Origin: Alphaproteobacteria bacterium
GTDB taxonomy: Bacteria > Pseudomonadota > Alphaproteobacteria > Sphingomonadales > Emcibacteraceae
Length of the DNA: 7,224 nucleotides
Assembly: GCA_013152615.1 (NCBI GenBank)
Contig: JAADGA010000099.1
Span: 1-7,224, forward strand
Direction: 5' to 3'
The notes beneath the pieces were generated by a model. It was given only the letters and a program-made list of their open reading frames with translations, had not been told where the DNA came from and did no database searches. Both the position numbers and the translations under genes were made by a program. Shown piece by piece: positions 6,116 to 7,224 of the stretch. Position 1 is the first letter of the stretch, and each line of letters starts with the position of its first letter.

Positions 6116-7224
6116 ATGGTACAGCTGGCATTGGCGGCGCGCCGGTCCGGACTAAATTATTTCCGGCGCATAATTTTATTGGTGCTGAAGAAAAGCAGAA
6201 AGTCATGGAAATCATGGACAGCGGGGTTTTGTCACGCTTTCTCGGCGTCTGGCATGATGATTTTTACGGCGGTGATGAGGTCCGGGCTTTCGAGCGCGAA
6301 TGGGCGCTGAGCTATCAGGCCCGCCACGGTATCGCGGTCAACAGCTGCACCAGTGGCCTTTATGCCGCGGTCGGTGCCGCCGGTGTCGGCCCGGGGGATG
6401 AGGTCATTGTCTCACCCTTCACCATGGTCGCCTCGGTCACGGCGGCGATTGCCTTTAACGCGGTGCCGGTATTTGCCGATATTGACCCCCGGAATTTCTG
6501 TCTCAGTCCCGAGAGTATCCGCGACAAGATAACGGAAAGAACCAAAGCGATCATCGTCGTTCACCTGTTTGGTCATCCCGCGGATATGGACGAGATCATG
6601 GCGATTGCGAACAGCCATAATATCACCGTAATCGAGGATTGCGCCCAGGCACCATGTGCGACCTACCGCGGTCGTCCAGTCGGCACATTGGGTGATATCG
6701 GCGTTTTTTCGCTCAATTATCACAAGCATATCCATTCGGGCGAAGGCGGCATTGTGGTCACCAATGACGACCGGCTCGCTGACCGGCTGCAGTTGATCAG
6801 GAACCATGCCGAGGCGGTGATCACTGGCCGCGATATCGACAGTCTGGTCAATATGGTCGGGTTTAATTTTCGTCTGGGCGAGCTTGAAGCCGGCATTGGC
6901 CGGATGCAGCTCGCCAAAAGTCAGGGCCTTGTCGATCAGCGCCGCCGTAATGTGAGTTATTTCAATCGCAACCTGCCGGACTTGCCCGGGCTTTCTGTCG
7001 CGCCGGTGGCGGATTATGTCGCCCATTCCTTTTATGCCGCGGTGCTGAATTATGACGCCGGGGCGGCGGGATTATCCCGCGATACCCTGATCCGGGCGCT
7101 TCATGCCGAACTGCCGGAAACCACGATGAGAAAGGGTCACGGCCCGTTAATCAGCGGCGGCTATGTCAAACCGATATATCTCTATCCGATGTTTCAGCAA
7201 CAGACGGCATTCGGCGATAAAGGC
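6116..7224 (+). CDS. DegT/DnrJ/EryC1 sugar aminotransferase, probably frameshifted at the start, cut by right edge
   Basis: A frame open from 6121 to the window end (368 codons, no stop) encodes a canonical DegT-family PLP aminotransferase of the kind that aminates nucleotide-linked keto sugars. Landmarks counted from 6121: GGAPVRTKLFP (5-15), FYGGDEVRAFEREW (48-61), AVNSCTSGLYAA (70-81), SPFTMVAS (98-105), VHLFGHPADMDEI (147-159), IEDCAQAP (171-178) with D173, and LNYHKHIHSGEGG (198-210) with K202 as the Schiff-base lysine. Later come NMVGFNFRLGELEAGIGRMQLAK in part (245-267). Some tens of C-terminal residues are missing. The strong Shine-Dalgarno and ATG at 6116 open another frame reading MVQLAL; the family N-terminus LAI/LAL-x-GGxPVR is recovered only by joining both frames near 6128-6136, which implies a one-base deletion or a base error. 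Rescue starts in the main frame would be ATG 6070 or GTG 6103. Motifs differ from typical PseC; the substrate is unknown. It is divergent from the pse operon. Confidence 0.82.

Noticed and set aside
6116..6310. 64-codon plus-strand frame as a separate small protein or leader peptide
   Set aside because: After MVQLAL it is only the wrong frame of the aminotransferase; a shifted start explains it better.
6412..7026. Minus-strand open frame of 204 codons
   Set aside because: It lies opposite the conserved core of the plus-strand aminotransferase, including its PLP lysine, and has no recognisable domain.
1..7224. CRISPR array, tRNA, rRNA or insertion sequence
   Set aside because: No regularly spaced repeats, cloverleaf-like segments, transposase frames or terminal inverted repeats were seen on either strand.

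Overview
The window is a bacterial surface-glycan locus centred on nonulosonic (pseudaminic) acid biosynthesis. Moderately high GC in the sugar genes, dense gene packing and the protein family variants fit a Gram-negative proteobacterium. I lean towards an alphaproteobacterium, but nothing here fixes the taxon.

Layout. At the left edge (1-412, minus) is the N-terminal part of a Fic-family protein; its catalytic half lies outside the window. This stretch is visibly AT-richer (about 43% GC by my count) than the genes to its right (often around 60%), and it is followed by a very AT-rich spacer (413-537, about 31% GC). From 5990 down to 538, six minus-strand genes form one compact operon: pseI (pseudaminic acid synthase), a divergent DegT-type PLP enzyme, a class I SAM methyltransferase, pseG (UDP-sugar hydrolase), a WbqC-family protein, and a LysR-type regulator. 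They are separated by a 10-bp gap, then a 26-bp overlap, then three 4-bp ATGA stop/start overlaps, which implies translational coupling through to the regulator. A good sigma70-like promoter (minus, TTTACA-16-TATAAT, 6029-6056) sits just upstream of pseI.

On the other side of the divergent spacer (5991-6115), a second, more canonical DegT/DnrJ/EryC1 sugar aminotransferase runs on the plus strand and off the right edge. Its Shine-Dalgarno, ATG and first residues are in one frame and the rest of the protein is in another, so its start appears frameshifted by one base.

How the genes work together. PseG removes UDP from UDP-2,4-diacetamido-2,4,6-trideoxy-L-altrose, and PseI condenses the free sugar with phosphoenolpyruvate to give pseudaminic acid. 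The PseB, PseC, PseH and PseF steps are not visible here, unless one of the two aminotransferases takes the PseC role. The methyltransferase, the second PLP enzyme and the WbqC protein suggest a decorated sugar or further assembly steps for a surface polysaccharide, capsule or flagellin glycan. The LysR gene as the last member of the operon is an uncommon arrangement and a candidate regulator of the locus.
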